Part shown: positions 30,821-39,264 of the stretch, in pieces | How positions within the stretch are numbered: position 1 is the first letter of the stretch | Layout of the letters: every line of letters begins with the position of its first letter | From: Idiomarina sp. | GTDB taxonomy: Bacteria > Pseudomonadota > Gammaproteobacteria > Enterobacterales > Alteromonadaceae | Direction of reading: 5' to 3' | Assembly: GCA_020832105.1 (NCBI GenBank) | Contig: JAFIFH010000075.1 | Span: 1 to 64,000 of the forward strand | Length of the DNA stretch: 64,000 nt | The notes under the pieces: generated by a model | The model's database searches: none | The model's input: the letters and a program-made list of their open reading frames with translations, nothing else | Told to the model about the DNA's origin: nothing | Made by a program: the position numbers and the translations under genes

Positions 30821-30834
30821 GCCCTGATTAGGGC
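30821..30834 (+). other. Short hairpin before ubiF
   Basis: GCCCT-GATT-AGGGC lies directly before an ATG at 30838 and would hide the only Shine-Dalgarno-like bases for that codon. This favours the ATG at 30877 as the real ubiF start. Confidence 0.4.
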
Positions 30835-30876
30835 ATAATGGCGTATTCCATATATTCGGTGATAACAGGGTTTGGC

Positions 30877-32094
30877 ATGGCAAAGCAAGCAACAGCAGCC
30901 GTACAGGCGAAGGTTCAACACACAGACATTTTAATTGTCGGCGCTGGTATGGTGGGTGCCGCGGCTGCGCTTGGATTTGCCCAACAGGGCTACCAGGTGA
31001 CGCTGGTTGAGCCCTATCCGCAATACCAAATCGATACCAGTGGTGAGTATGATTTGCGTATTTCAGCGGTCACTAGCGATAACATTCAGTTATTGGACAA
31101 GCTAGGTGCCTGGGCACATATTGCGGCACTACGAATCCAACCCTTCACCCAGCTTGCAGTGCGTCACCATGCGGGCGACTGGCTCACCCTGGGCGCCGAG
31201 AAGGCCGGTGAGAGCGCTGCAAATCTGGGCTATATGATTGAGAATAGAGTGATTCAGCATGGGTTATTAGAAGCCATGCAGGCAGATGACTCGATTACCC
31301 TGATTGAAGGCGAGTTGACCACTCTGGACAGCCAGCACGGTGAGGCTGTGGTCTCAACAGGCGAGCGAATCAGTTTCGCCAAAGTACTCGGTTGCGATGG
31401 CGCAAACTCAAAAGTTCGCCAGGCGAGTGGGATTGGCGTGGCAGGCAAGGCATACGGGCAAAGCTGTTTGTTGAGCGTGGTTCAATGCAGCAATGAGCTA
31501 CCAGCCCGCACCTGGGAATCATTTGCCCCTGGGGGTGAGATCCATGCTTTATTGCCGCTGGCCAACCGTCAGGCGTGTTTGATCATGTATGGGACTCGTG
31601 CTCAGGTGGCTCAATGGCAGGCTTCAAAAGCGCACCTGCAACAGGTACTGCAATCACGCTTTAATGACGAAACCGGGGCGTTTGAGCTGATGAGTTACGG
31701 AAGCTTTCCGTTAACCCGCCAGTCTGCACTGCGCTACGTGCAAGACCGCACCATTCTGCTCGGTGACGCCGCCCACACTATTCACCCGATGGCCGGGCAG
31801 GGGGTTAACCTTGGTTTTCGGGATGTGAAGAAATTACTGGATGTTACTCAGGGCCTGAGACTGACAGATGCCCAGCAAAGTTTACAAGTACGCTTCGCAT
31901 TAAAGCAGTTTGAGCTGGTGCGCCGTGCTGACAATGAGCTTATGGCGCAAGCGATGGACAGTATTGGTTGGGCGTTTAAGCAAGACCGTGGGCCCGTGGC
32001 GGGGCTACGTAACGCTTTGCTAGCCAGTATGCATCGAATCAGCCCAATGCAAAAGTTATTAACCGCCTATGCGTCCGGGGTGTGGAAAATCTGA
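30877..32094 (+). CDS. ubiF: Ubiquinone biosynthesis FAD hydroxylase UbiF-like
   Basis: UbiF hydroxylates C6 of the demethoxyubiquinol ring in aerobic ubiquinone synthesis. The 405-residue product has the N-terminal FAD-binding GAGMVGAAAALG, the DGANSKVRQASGIGV segment and the second FAD motif LLGDAAHTIHPMAGQG. The stretch YGQSCLLSVVQCSN matches the E. coli UbiF counterpart better than UbiH or UbiI as I recall them. The divergent placement beside miaB and next to the metT-type tRNA operon also equals the E. coli ubiF locus. The alternative start at 30838 adds 13 residues. Confidence 0.88.
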   Translation: MAKQATAAVQAKVQHTDILIVGAGMVGAAAALGFAQQGYQVTLVEPYPQYQIDTSGEYDLRISAVTSDNIQLLDKLGAWAHIAALRIQPFTQLAVRHHAGDWLTLGAEKAGESAANLGYMIENRVIQHGLLEAMQADDSITLIEGELTTLDSQHGEAVVSTGERISFAKVLGCDGANSKVRQASGIGVAGKAYGQSCLLSVVQCSNELPARTWESFAPGGEIHALLPLANRQACLIMYGTRAQVAQWQASKAHLQQVLQSRFNDETGAFELMSYGSFPLTRQSALRYVQDRTILLGDAAHTIHPMAGQGVNLGFRDVKKLLDVTQGLRLTDAQQSLQVRFALKQFELVRRADNELMAQAMDSIGWAFKQDRGPVAGLRNALLASMHRISPMQKLLTAYASGVWKI

Positions 32095-32161
32095 TAAATC
32101 GAAGCGATGGAATTCACTAGGGTCTTTTGACAAACCAGCTATTGCTGGCTAGAATTTCGCC

Positions 32162-32184
32162 AAATGTTGCAAAATGCAACATTT
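32162..32184 (+). repeat. Perfect inverted repeat upstream of a secreted-protein gene
   Basis: AAATGTTGC (32162-32170) and GCAACATTT (32176-32184) form a 9-bp perfect dyad with a 5-base spacer, 57 bases before the start of the next gene. It could be an operator or an mRNA hairpin. Confidence 0.55.
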
Positions 32185-32191
32185 CAGGGAC

Positions 32192-32231
32192 TTAACGTTT
32201 TAGTTTTGTTTAACGTTTTAGTTTTGTTTAA
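32192..32231 (+). repeat. Exact 18-bp tandem repeat
   Basis: The unit TTAACGTTTTAGTTTTGT occurs twice without a gap (32192-32209 and 32210-32227) and its first four bases begin a third copy. The array ends inside the ribosome-binding site of the following gene, so copy number would change the leader length. Confidence 0.85.
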
Positions 32232-32240
32232 GGATAAACC

Positions 32241-32735
32241 ATGAAAATCACGACTCTAGTCGGATTTGCTATGATGGCGTTTCTTTGGGTGGTACCGACC
32301 GCTCATGCTGACGATAACTCAGGCTGTGAACTACCAGCGCAAATACATATTGAACGAACAGGCGCCGATATTCAATCGGCCAGCGACCTACAGCCTATGC
32401 AGTCGGAGTTGGATAAGGTATTTATGCACGCGCCTGATGACGTTCGAGCAACCTTTATCGACAGCCTGACGTTTAACGAACGTGGGCTGACTGGTTACAA
32501 TTACCGGGTATTACTTGATTACCTGAGTGAGTCTGAAATCAATACACTGATGAGCTTATTCGGGTTTAGCAATGTAGGTACAAACTTGCTGGGTCATAGC
32601 ACGACCATGGACGGCGGGGTAATCACTCTGCCTGGAGATGGAAATGATCCACCTGGCTTTCGCGGCTATCATTGCTTGTCGCCAGAGACTTGCGCAAGAA
32701 CGGATTCAGATATGATTTGCACAGCAAACTGTTAG
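32241..32735 (+). CDS. Small secreted cysteine-rich protein, unknown
   Basis: The 164-residue product has a clear signal peptide (MKITTLVGFAMMAFLWVV, cleavage after AHA near residue 23). The mature part has one cysteine early (SGCELP) and four within the last 22 residues (YHC, ETC, MIC, ANC), so disulfides are likely. I do not recognise a family. AAGGA lies 6 bases before the ATG. It is the last gene before the convergent tRNA operon, with a shared terminator. Upstream repeats and AT-rich leader differ from surrounding core genes and hint at a recent or fast-evolving insertion. Confidence 0.75.
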   Translation: MKITTLVGFAMMAFLWVVPTAHADDNSGCELPAQIHIERTGADIQSASDLQPMQSELDKVFMHAPDDVRATFIDSLTFNERGLTGYNYRVLLDYLSESEINTLMSLFGFSNVGTNLLGHSTTMDGGVITLPGDGNDPPGFRGYHCLSPETCARTDSDMICTANC

Positions 32736-32765
32736 TAAACTTCAAGTTAGGCTGCTGTTGGACAC

Positions 32766-32794
32766 AAAAAAAGTCGCTATGAGCGACTTTTTTT
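32766..32794. terminator. Bidirectional terminator between secreted protein and tRNA operon
   Basis: AAAAAAAGTCGCT-ATG-AGCGACTTTTTTT is symmetric, with T runs on both sides. It can end both the plus-strand gene and the minus-strand tRNA operon. Confidence 0.9.
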
Positions 32795-32818
32795 GTTGAT
32801 TCGTTATATGTCTCAAGT

Positions 32819-32905
32819 TGGTGCGGAGGGGGGGACTCGAACCCCCACATCCTTTCGGACACTAGCACCTGAAGCTAGCGCGTCTACCAATTCCGCCACC
32901 ACCGC
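32819..32905 (-). tRNA. tRNA-Leu (CAG)
   Basis: An 87-base cloverleaf with encoded CCA, starting GCGGTGGTGGCGGAATTGG. The anticodon loop is TTCAGGT (anticodon CAG), with a long class II variable arm (TGTCCGAAAGGATG) and the T-arm GGTTCGAGTC. It is the last gene of the tRNA operon. The acceptor stem has a 5-68 mismatch. Confidence 0.96.
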
Positions 32906-32920
32906 AACCTGGGACTGATA

Positions 32921-32995
32921 TGGCTGGGGTACCAGGATTCGAACCTGGGAATCGCGGGATCAAAACCCGCTGCCTTACCACTTGGCTATACCCCA
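32921..32995 (-). tRNA. tRNA-Gln (TTG), copy 2
   Basis: A 75-base tRNA with encoded CCA, starting TGGGGTATAGCCAAGTGG. Anticodon loop TTTTGAT gives anticodon TTG. By eye it is identical in sequence to the copy at 33045-33119. Confidence 0.97.
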
Positions 32996-33044
32996 ACAGT
33001 ATCAAATTCGAAGTTTAGAGAAATCACACCAGAGAAGGTGCAAG

Positions 33045-33119
33045 TGGCTGGGGTACCAGGATTCGAACCTGGGAATCGCGGGATCAAAACCCGCTGCCTT
33101 ACCACTTGGCTATACCCCA
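33045..33119 (-). tRNA. tRNA-Gln (TTG), copy 1
   Basis: A 75-base tRNA with encoded CCA and anticodon TTG, apparently identical to the next gene in the operon. Such tandem Gln copies also occur in the E. coli metT operon (glnU, glnW). Confidence 0.97.
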
Positions 33120-33136
33120 ACGGCATGCAACATTGA

Positions 33137-33221
33137 TGGTGCGGACGGAGAGACTCGAACTCTCACACCTTGCGGCACTGGAACCTAAATCCAGCGTGTC
33201 TACCAATTCCACCACGTCCGC
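33137..33221 (-). tRNA. tRNA-Leu (TAG)
   Basis: An 85-base class II tRNA with encoded CCA, starting GCGGACGTGGTGGAATTGG. The anticodon loop contains TAG, with a long variable arm (TGCCGCAAGGTG). It resembles E. coli leuW and occupies the same position after tRNA-Met. Confidence 0.96.
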
Positions 33222-33230
33222 ATCTTGGCT

Positions 33231-33307
33231 TGGTGGCTACGGCGGGATTCGAACCTGCGACCCCATCATTATGAGTGATGTGCTCTAACCAACTGAGCTA
33301 CGTAGCC
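33231..33307 (-). tRNA. tRNA-Met (CAT), elongator
   Basis: A 77-base tRNA with encoded CCA, starting GGCTACGTAGCTCAGTTGG and with anticodon CAT. The G1-C72 pair and the close similarity to E. coli metT mark it as elongator Met rather than initiator. It is the first gene of the operon. Confidence 0.96.
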
Positions 33308-33346
33308 TTGCCAAAATGTTGTATTGCTCTCTAAGCAACGGCGCGT

Positions 33347-33375
33347 ATTATGCGAATTAGGCGGGTCATGGTCAA
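33347..33375 (-). promoter_or_regulatory. Promoter of the tRNA operon
   Basis: On the minus strand TTGACC and CATAAT are separated by exactly 17 bp and followed by a GC-rich discriminator (ACGCGCCG), the hallmark of stringently controlled stable-RNA promoters. It lies 40 bases upstream of tRNA-Met. Confidence 0.85.
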
Positions 33376-33527
33376 CACCTTTCGCTAAAAAAAAGCGCTT
33401 TTAATGCTTAAGTGTTCAAAAAAACGCTGAACTGGCGAAAAGAGCAACAGTTTATCTGCTAACAGAACCCTTGAGCGGCAAATAAATAATAGATGGCGCT
33501 CTGCCAGGTTCTGCTAAGTTCTCTGAT

Positions 33528-34913
33528 TTAGTCCGCAAGACCACCGCTGGTAAGTTTTTTAGGGTTTAATAGAGCCTTTAAGCGTTCGCGCCCTAAGTCG
33601 GTCATTTCATCTGCGACATCAAGCACTGGTCGCTGTTCCTGGTATGCTTTTTTAGCGATTTTCGCCGCATTTTCATAACCAATCTCTGGATTTAATGCCG
33701 TCACCAATATAGGGTTTTTATCCAGCGCCTGTTCAATCTGTTGTTGATTCACTTTAAAGTCTGCAATCGCTTGATCCGCTAGCGCGTAGGCTGCGTTGGT
33801 GAGTAGTTCGGTGCTTTGCAGTACGTTGTAACCAATCACCGGCAGCATCACATTGAGCTGGAAATTACCCGATTGCGCCGCCACTACCACCGTGGTCTGG
33901 TTGCCAAGCACCTGAGCGCAGGCCATGGCCACCGCTTCGGGGATCACCGGGTTCACTTTACCCGGCATAATACTACTGCCCGGCTGTAGCGCTTTAAGTT
34001 CAATTTCGCCAAGACCCGCCAGTGGACCGCTATTCATCCAGCGTAAGTCATTGCTGATCTTCATCAGCGCAGATGCGAGGGATGCCAATGCCCCCATCAC
34101 CGCCACGGAGAGGTCCTGTGAAGCGATACCGGCAAACTTATTGCTACTTGAGGTAAAGGGCATTTCAGTAAACTCGCTCATGCTATCAACGAAGCGTTGG
34201 GCGAACTGTGCATGGGAATTGATGCCCGTGCCGATGGCGGTGCCACCCTGGGGAAGGTCTCGCAGCTGCGGCAAGAGCGCCTCCAGGCGTTGTTCAGCCT
34301 GTTCCAGCTGATATGCCCAGGTGTTCAGCTCCTGAGCCATAGTGAGTGGCATAGCGTCCATCAGGTGGGTGCGCCCGGTTTTCACAATGTGTTCAAGGTC
34401 AGCGGCTTTGTGGCTAATTGTAGCGCGTAGATGACGCAATGCCGGGATGAGTTTACGCGCAATACGCCTTGCGGTACTCACCTGAATCGCTGTTGGAATC
34501 ACATCATTGCTGCTTTGGCCAAGGTTGACGTCATCGTTCGGGTGGATCTCCAGGCCCGTCTGCCGCTTGGCTAAGTGGGCCAGAACCTCATTTACGTTCA
34601 TATTGGTACTGGTACCCGATCCGGTTTGGAACACATCCACCGGAAACTGCTTACGCCATTGGCCTTCAAATACTTCTAATGCGGCTTGTTTAATCGCATC
34701 GGCTTTGTCGTCAGGTAGCAAGGCTAAGCCAGCGTTGGCTTCCGCAGCACAGTATTTAATCAAGGCGACTGCACGGATAAAAGCGAAGGGCATGGTCAGT
34801 TCGCTGATGTTGAAATTGTCGATAGCGCGTTGAGTTTGCGCGCCATATAACGCATCGGCAGGTACTTTAACTTTACCCATACTGTCATGCTCTGTGCGGT
34901 GTTCTTTCATCAT
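33528..34913 (-). CDS. fumC: Fumarate hydratase class II
   Basis: FumC interconverts fumarate and malate in the TCA cycle and is an iron-independent enzyme. The 461-residue product has the fumarase/aspartase signature GSSIMPGKVNP near residue 316, the GSGTSTNMNVNEV substrate-binding segment and TGRTHLMDAMP. GGAGAAGGA precedes the start; the first or second ATG (34913 or 34910) could be used. The 220 bases downstream hold only the tRNA promoter; no clear fumC terminator was found. Confidence 0.96.
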   Translation of the reverse strand: MMKEHRTEHDSMGKVKVPADALYGAQTQRAIDNFNISELTMPFAFIRAVALIKYCAAEANAGLALLPDDKADAIKQAALEVFEGQWRKQFPVDVFQTGSGTSTNMNVNEVLAHLAKRQTGLEIHPNDDVNLGQSSNDVIPTAIQVSTARRIARKLIPALRHLRATISHKAADLEHIVKTGRTHLMDAMPLTMAQELNTWAYQLEQAEQRLEALLPQLRDLPQGGTAIGTGINSHAQFAQRFVDSMSEFTEMPFTSSSNKFAGIASQDLSVAVMGALASLASALMKISNDLRWMNSGPLAGLGEIELKALQPGSSIMPGKVNPVIPEAVAMACAQVLGNQTTVVVAAQSGNFQLNVMLPVIGYNVLQSTELLTNAAYALADQAIADFKVNQQQIEQALDKNPILVTALNPEIGYENAAKIAKKAYQEQRPVLDVADEMTDLGRERLKALLNPKKLTSGGLAD

Positions 34914-35096
34914 GTTTGTCCTTCTCCGGGTTCGTTCGCGTTGCTGTCAGCAGAAATTTTGTAAGACATTGACGCATCTTGCACGCTATGACTGTTATTG
35001 CCAAGTTTTGCCAATTAAGCTTAGGTCTTATTTGTGCTGCATCAAGATCTTGTGCTGACAGGTTGGGCATGCACACGCGCAACAGGAGGTTGCAAG

Positions 35097-35945
35097 ATGA
35101 CTTCAGGGGTCCGCCTGAGCAGGCGTCAGCGTCAGTTGCTGCAAGCGCTTAGCGATACAAAGGTTGTAAATGATTTCGAGCTTCATTTTCAGCCGCTATT
35201 GACCAGTGACGGTGCCTGTTTGCTCGGTGTCGAGGCGCTGCTGCGCTGGCACAGTCCCGAACATGGCTGGGTTAGCCCGGCTGAATTTATTCCCCTCGCC
35301 GAACGCTATCAGGTGATCCAGCCAATTACCTTGTGGGTGATTAACACGGCGATCGCCACGCTGGCGCGCTGGCAGCAGCAGGGGCTTGCGCTGCATATGT
35401 CGCTGAATGTGTCAGTGCTGGACCTGGAGGGCGGCTATTTACTCGGGGTTTTACTGCCTCAGCTACGGCATTATCAGTTGCGTGCCGAGACCATTACCCT
35501 GGAGGTGACTGAAACCATGGCAATACGCTGTCATCACCAGGCTGCTAGGCGGGTCGCGGAATTACGCGAAGCGGGCTTCAATGTCGCACTTGACGATTTT
35601 GGCAGTGGCTTTGCTGACTTGCGTCAATTAGTCACCTTGCCAGTTAACCGGCTGAAAATTGATCGTAGCCTGGTGCAATCCGTTGCAGATCAGGAGAACT
35701 GGAAACAGATGCTACTTGGGGTGGTGTCTATGGCCCATAAACTTGGTCTGGAAGTCGTGGCTGAAGGGGTGGATAGCGCGCGGGCATGTCTGGTGTTACA
35801 GGAGTGTGGTTGCGATTACTTGCAGGGGTTTTATCTTGCCCGGCCGTTGTCGGAAACAGAGCTATTACGTTGGTTACGGCACCATGCGTTGGTGATGACC
35901 ACCGCCAGCAGGCGACAAAGTGCGCAGTATTTAATAGAGGGTTGA
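35097..35945 (+). CDS. Stand-alone EAL domain cyclic-di-GMP phosphodiesterase
   Basis: EAL domains hydrolyse c-di-GMP to pGpG. The 282-residue product is only an EAL domain, without a sensory or GGDEF partner. The EAL motif (residues 46-48, in GVEALLRW), the Asn in LNVSVLD, Glu in EVTETM, Asp166-Asp167 in LDDFGSGF, Lys in RLKIDRSLV, Glu in VVAEGVDS and Gln in YLQGFYLARP are all present, so it should be active. The ATG at 35097 has a strong AGGAGG; an in-frame start at 35034 is rejected. It is monocistronic between fumC and ychF. Confidence 0.93.
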   Translation: MTSGVRLSRRQRQLLQALSDTKVVNDFELHFQPLLTSDGACLLGVEALLRWHSPEHGWVSPAEFIPLAERYQVIQPITLWVINTAIATLARWQQQGLALHMSLNVSVLDLEGGYLLGVLLPQLRHYQLRAETITLEVTETMAIRCHHQAARRVAELREAGFNVALDDFGSGFADLRQLVTLPVNRLKIDRSLVQSVADQENWKQMLLGVVSMAHKLGLEVVAEGVDSARACLVLQECGCDYLQGFYLARPLSETELLRWLRHHALVMTTASRRQSAQYLIEG

Positions 35946-35964
35946 CTACAGACTGAAGTAAAGA

Positions 35965-35994
35965 GCCCAGGGTATCGGTGACGATACCCTGGGC
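35965..35994. terminator. Hairpin between the EAL gene and ychF
   Basis: A 13-bp perfect stem (GCCCAGGGTATCG / CGATACCCTGGGC) with a GTGA loop lies between two convergent genes. The minus-strand flank is T-rich (TCTTTACTT), so it mainly serves ychF. Confidence 0.7.
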
Positions 35995-36044
35995 GGTCAA
36001 TAGCCTGGCCTGCGGTGAACGAATAAAACGTCGCTGAAAGACGC

Positions 36045-37136
36045 TTATACGTTAAAGCGGAAGTGAATCACATCGCCATCTTTGACGATGTATTCTTTGC
36101 CCTCAAGACGCCACTTGCCAGCGTCTTTGGCACCTTGTTCACCACGGTTATCGATGAAATCGTCATAGCCAACGATTTCTGCGCGGATAAAGCCTTTCTC
36201 AAAGTCGGTATGAATTTTACCGGCAGCTTGTGGGGCAGTGCTATTCACTGGAATGGTCCAGGCGCGAACTTCTTTCACCCCAGCGGTGAAATAGGTGTGC
36301 AGGTTAAGTAGTTCGTAGCCCGCACGGATAACCCGGTTCAGGCCTGGCTCTTCAAGACCCATTTCGCCGAGGAATTCTTCTTTATCTGCATCATCCAGCT
36401 CTGAAATTTCAGCTTCAATGGCGGCGCATACCGGTACCACAATTGCATTTTCACGGCTGGCTATTTCACGCACCTGATCCAGGAACGGGTTGTCGTCAAA
36501 GCCATCTTCCGCCACATTACAGATGTACATGGTTGGCTTCAGGGTCAGCAGGTTGTAAGAGCGAATGGTTTTACGCTCATCGCTGGACAGCTCAACACTG
36601 CGCGCCATTAAACCCTCTTCCAGGGTTGGTAATAGCTTTTCTAAAACTGCCATTTCAGTCTTCGCCTGCTTGTCACCGCCTTTGGCTTTTTTGCCTAAGC
36701 GATGAATCGCCTTCTCAACTGCATCCATGTCGGCTAAGGCCAGTTCAGTATTGATGGTATCAATGTCTTCAGCCGGATCGACCCGACCACTAACATGGAC
36801 AATATTGTCATCGTTAAAGCAGCGTACAACGTGGCCAATGGCATCGGTTTCACGAATGTTAGCAAGGAACTGGTTACCTAAGCCTTCGCCTTTCGATGCG
36901 CCTTTTACTAACCCTGCGATGTCGACAAACTCCATCGTTGTGGGAATGATTTTTTGTGGCTTAACGATCGCAGCAAGGGCGTCAAGGCGCTCATCCGGAA
37001 CTGCAACCACCCCTGTATTTGGCTCGATGGTACAAAACGGGAAGTTAGCGGCATCGATACCGGCTTTTGTCAGTGCATTGAAAAGAGTCGACTTACCGAC
37101 ATTTGGTAAACCTACGATACCGCATTTAAAACCCAT
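36045..37136 (-). CDS. ychF: Redox-regulated ATPase YchF
   Basis: YchF is an Obg-family P-loop protein that prefers ATP and binds ribosomes. The 363-residue product has the G1 motif GLPNVGKST at residues 8-16, switch [14 protein letters not shown], a coiled-coil insertion and a C-terminal TGS-like domain. Length matches E. coli (363). It follows pth closely (11 bases), the conserved rplY-pth-ychF arrangement. Confidence 0.97.
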   Translation of the reverse strand: MGFKCGIVGLPNVGKSTLFNALTKAGIDAANFPFCTIEPNTGVVAVPDERLDALAAIVKPQKIIPTTMEFVDIAGLVKGASKGEGLGNQFLANIRETDAIGHVVRCFNDDNIVHVSGRVDPAEDIDTINTELALADMDAVEKAIHRLGKKAKGGDKQAKTEMAVLEKLLPTLEEGLMARSVELSSDERKTIRSYNLLTLKPTMYICNVAEDGFDDNPFLDQVREIASRENAIVVPVCAAIEAEISELDDADKEEFLGEMGLEEPGLNRVIRAGYELLNLHTYFTAGVKEVRAWTIPVNSTAPQAAGKIHTDFEKGFIRAEIVGYDDFIDNRGEQGAKDAGKWRLEGKEYIVKDGDVIHFRFNV

Positions 37137-37147
37137 AATTGTTCCTG

Positions 37148-37738
37148 TTACTCTGCTTTAATCGAATGTAAATACTGTTTGGCTGCCGGGTAACCTTCGC
37201 GCAAAGCGATTTCTATACTGCGGGCAGCTTCATCAACGATAGTGTCCATCAGCTGTTGTTCCTGCTGCGGCGCTTTGCCAAGCACATAACCGGTGACTTT
37301 GTCTTTATGTCCCGGGTGGCCAATGCCAATTCGCAGGCGATGAAAGCTGTTGTCTCCGGCTAGTGCCGAAATAATGTCTTTCAATCCATTGTGACCGCCA
37401 TGACCACCGCCAGTCTTGAATTTGGCTACGCCAGGGGGCAGGTCCAGCTCGTCATGCACCACTAGAATTTCATCAGGGGTAAGCTTAAAGAAGTTTGCGA
37501 TTGCACCCACAGCTTGACCGCTGCGATTCATGTAGGTCGTTGGAATAAGCAGACGCGTGTCCACAAACGGAGCCGGTAACCGACCGCTTATGCCAAAGAA
37601 CTTAGAGTCGGGGGAAAGGGGAGCGTTGAAGCGTCGTGAAACGGCTTCAACTAACCAGGCACCAGCGTTATGTCTGGTGTGCTGATATTCGGGGCCTGGG
37701 TTAGCCAGGCCCACGATAAGTTTCAGGTTCGCTGTCAA
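37148..37738 (-). CDS. pth: Peptidyl-tRNA hydrolase
   Basis: Pth releases tRNA from prematurely ended peptidyl-tRNA. A TTG start at 37738 gives 196 residues beginning [15 protein letters not shown], matching family length; AGGA lies 8 bases upstream. The longer frame to 37810 would overlap rplY by 50 bases and is rejected. The catalytic His is in TRHNAG (His23) with Asn13 in LANPG, and the [11 protein letters not shown] motif is present. The rare start codon may keep expression low relative to rplY. Confidence 0.95.
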   Translation of the reverse strand: MTANLKLIVGLANPGPEYQHTRHNAGAWLVEAVSRRFNAPLSPDSKFFGISGRLPAPFVDTRLLIPTTYMNRSGQAVGAIANFFKLTPDEILVVHDELDLPPGVAKFKTGGGHGGHNGLKDIISALAGDNSFHRLRIGIGHPGHKDKVTGYVLGKAPQQEQQLMDTIVDEAARSIEIALREGYPAAKQYLHSIKAE

Positions 37739-37760
37739 AATACAGTCCTGATTCCTGAGG

Positions 37761-38417
37761 TTACTCTTTGTCTTCTTGTTCTTCAGGCGAAGCAGCAGCT
37801 GCTTGGTCACTTGCAGTGTCTTCAGCTTCTTCTTCAGCTTCAGTTTTCTTCGCAGATACTGTAACTACGACCTGATCGTGATCTTCACCTTTAGTCAGTT
37901 CAACCAAAGAAACACCTTCAGGTAGTTTAAGGTCAGTCAGGTGAATGTTGTCACCTACTGCCATACCTGCGATATCAACTTCGATATATTCAGGTAAGTT
38001 TTTCGGTAATACAGTGATTTCAACTTCGTTCAGGTGATGCACAACAACACCGCCAGCTTTCTGCGTTTCTTCTTCATTCAGGAAGTGCAAAGGAATGCTG
38101 GTTTGCAGCTCTTGCTTCGCATCAACGCGTTGGAAGTCAAGGTGCATGATTTTCAGCTTGAACGGGTGACGCTGCATATCTTTAACGATAGCTTCGACTT
38201 TCTTACCATCAATGGTAAGGGTCAGGATGTGCGAGTAAAAACCTTCGTGGTCAGCAGCGTTGTTGACTTTGTCGTGTTGCAGAGTCAAAGCAACGGCTTC
38301 TTTACCGGCACCATATAAAACTGCTGGAACTTTACCTTCGTGACGCAGGCGGCGGCTCGCACCTTTACCCAGGTCAGTACGGATTTCAGCATTAAAAGCA
38401 TAATTAGGTTGAGACAT
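37761..38417 (-). CDS. rplY: 50S ribosomal protein L25/general stress protein Ctc
   Basis: L25 binds 5S rRNA. The 218-residue product is the long Ctc/TL5 form: an N-terminal L25 domain (about 1-95) plus a C-terminal beta domain, ending in a Glu/Ala-rich acidic tail. The ATG at 38417 has TTGGAG 6 bases upstream; the in-frame TTG at 38429 overlaps that site and is rejected. It heads the rplY-pth-ychF operon. Confidence 0.96.
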   Translation of the reverse strand: MSQPNYAFNAEIRTDLGKGASRRLRHEGKVPAVLYGAGKEAVALTLQHDKVNNAADHEGFYSHILTLTIDGKKVEAIVKDMQRHPFKLKIMHLDFQRVDAKQELQTSIPLHFLNEEETQKAGGVVVHHLNEVEITVLPKNLPEYIEVDIAGMAVGDNIHLTDLKLPEGVSLVELTKGEDHDQVVVTVSAKKTEAEEEAEDTASDQAAAASPEEQEDKE

Positions 38418-38602
38418 GTCATTCTCCAAAAAAGTGTGTGTGCCGGTGACCGCGACCAGAAACCGGCTTCAGTCCCCAAATTCAGGGGCGGCGAATGATA
38501 TCACTCGGACCATATAAACACAATCCTCCGAGCAGGCGACACGGCCTTTGCATATGCTTGCCCCTCACCCAGGAACTAGCGGTTCGCTGAAAAGTCAGCC
38601 AG

Positions 38603-38630
38603 ACTATAGCCGTAGGCTTGCCACAAGCAA
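38603..38630 (-). promoter_or_regulatory. Candidate rplY promoter
   Basis: On the minus strand TTGCTT and TATAGT are 16 bp apart, giving a leader of about 180 bases before rplY. A second, weaker pair lies closer to the gene (TTGTGT, 17 bp, TATCAT). Confidence 0.5.
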
Positions 38631-38697
38631 TAATATAAAGTGCCGTATAGCAAAGAGTTAGCATTCTTTACATGGCAAGGCTATTGCAACATCGGGC

Positions 38698-38718
38698 GAG
38701 GCTGTTTACAACAGCCTC
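38698..38718 (+). promoter_or_regulatory. Perfect hairpin in the leader of the secreted-protein gene
   Basis: GAGGCTGTT-TAC-AACAGCCTC is a 9-bp perfect dyad 36 bases before the start codon. It may be an operator or a translation-control hairpin; no T run follows, so it is not an intrinsic terminator. Confidence 0.5.
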
Positions 38719-38754
38719 TGAGGGAGTATTCGTCCATTCATCGGGAACATTATA

Positions 38755-39228
38755 ATGAGAACAAAATTACCACAACCATACCGTACATCTATAACTATCG
38801 CTGCCAGCATGCTGTTATGGGCAGGCAGCCACTCTGCGTTTGCAGTGGAAGACATTGAACAATGTGTCGCACTCAGTGACCGCCAGCCAGTCGAATTGGC
38901 ACTTAGTGGTGCAGACGATTACGCGAACTGCTTTACCCTGGTGGGTGTACCGCTAGACAGTGAAGTCACTATCACCTCCATGTCTGAGGCAAGCTTTGCC
39001 CACCAAATTTATGTCTATAAAGTGAATGGAGGTAGGGACACGCAGTTGATTGGTAGCTACGATTCAAATGAGCGTAGCCTGACTCAGGTGAGTGTCGCGC
39101 AAAATGGTCAACCCATTGCGATAGAAGTCAGCCCAGCGGAGCGGGTACGCAATAAGCATCTGAAAGTACAGTATCTGCAAATGGGGTCTCAGCCACAGGT
39201 TGTGATTGAGTTACAAAACCAGGGCTAA
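38755..39228 (+). CDS. Small secreted protein, unknown
   Basis: The 157-residue product has a signal peptide (hydrophobic stretch at about 12-30, cleavage after AFA) and a mature part of about 127 residues with two cysteines (EQCVAL and ANCFTL), probably one disulfide. The sequence looks beta-rich, with a pattern reminiscent of pre-peptidase C-terminal-like beta sandwiches (DDYANCFTLVGVPLDSEVTI), but this is a weak resemblance. It is monocistronic, bounded by a terminator. Confidence 0.75.
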   Translation: MRTKLPQPYRTSITIAASMLLWAGSHSAFAVEDIEQCVALSDRQPVELALSGADDYANCFTLVGVPLDSEVTITSMSEASFAHQIYVYKVNGGRDTQLIGSYDSNERSLTQVSVAQNGQPIAIEVSPAERVRNKHLKVQYLQMGSQPQVVIELQNQG

Positions 39229-39264
39229 CCCAGGTTGCTAACATTCACCGAATGTTAAACGTAT

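Larger units (their letters stand above)
38418..38754. other. 337-bp intergenic region with two leaders
   Basis: This gap separates divergent rplY and a secreted-protein gene. It contains a rplY-side leader of about 180 bases with GC-rich inverted pieces (GCCGGT / ACCGGC near 38450-38466, CCCC / GGGG near 38475-38488), a candidate rplY promoter at 38603-38630, and a perfect hairpin at 38698-38718 on the other side. No open frame with a ribosome-binding site was seen. Confidence 0.6.

Noticed and set aside
32921-33119. Near-identical 75-base units 124 bases apart, at first sight like a repeat or CRISPR-type array
   Set aside because: Each unit folds as tRNA-Gln with encoded CCA; it is a tRNA gene duplication.
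32982-33288. Open frames on the plus strand across the tRNA genes
   Set aside because: They run antisense through tRNAs, lack ribosome-binding sites and contain only tRNA-derived sequence.
33391-33404. Palindrome AAAAGCGCTTTT considered as a fumC terminator
   Set aside because: It is over 120 bases from fumC, has almost no loop and lies upstream of the tRNA promoter; no good terminator could be assigned.
38751-38756. Perfect TATAAT next to the secreted-protein start
   Set aside because: It overlaps the start codon, so transcription from it could not include the start; taken as chance.
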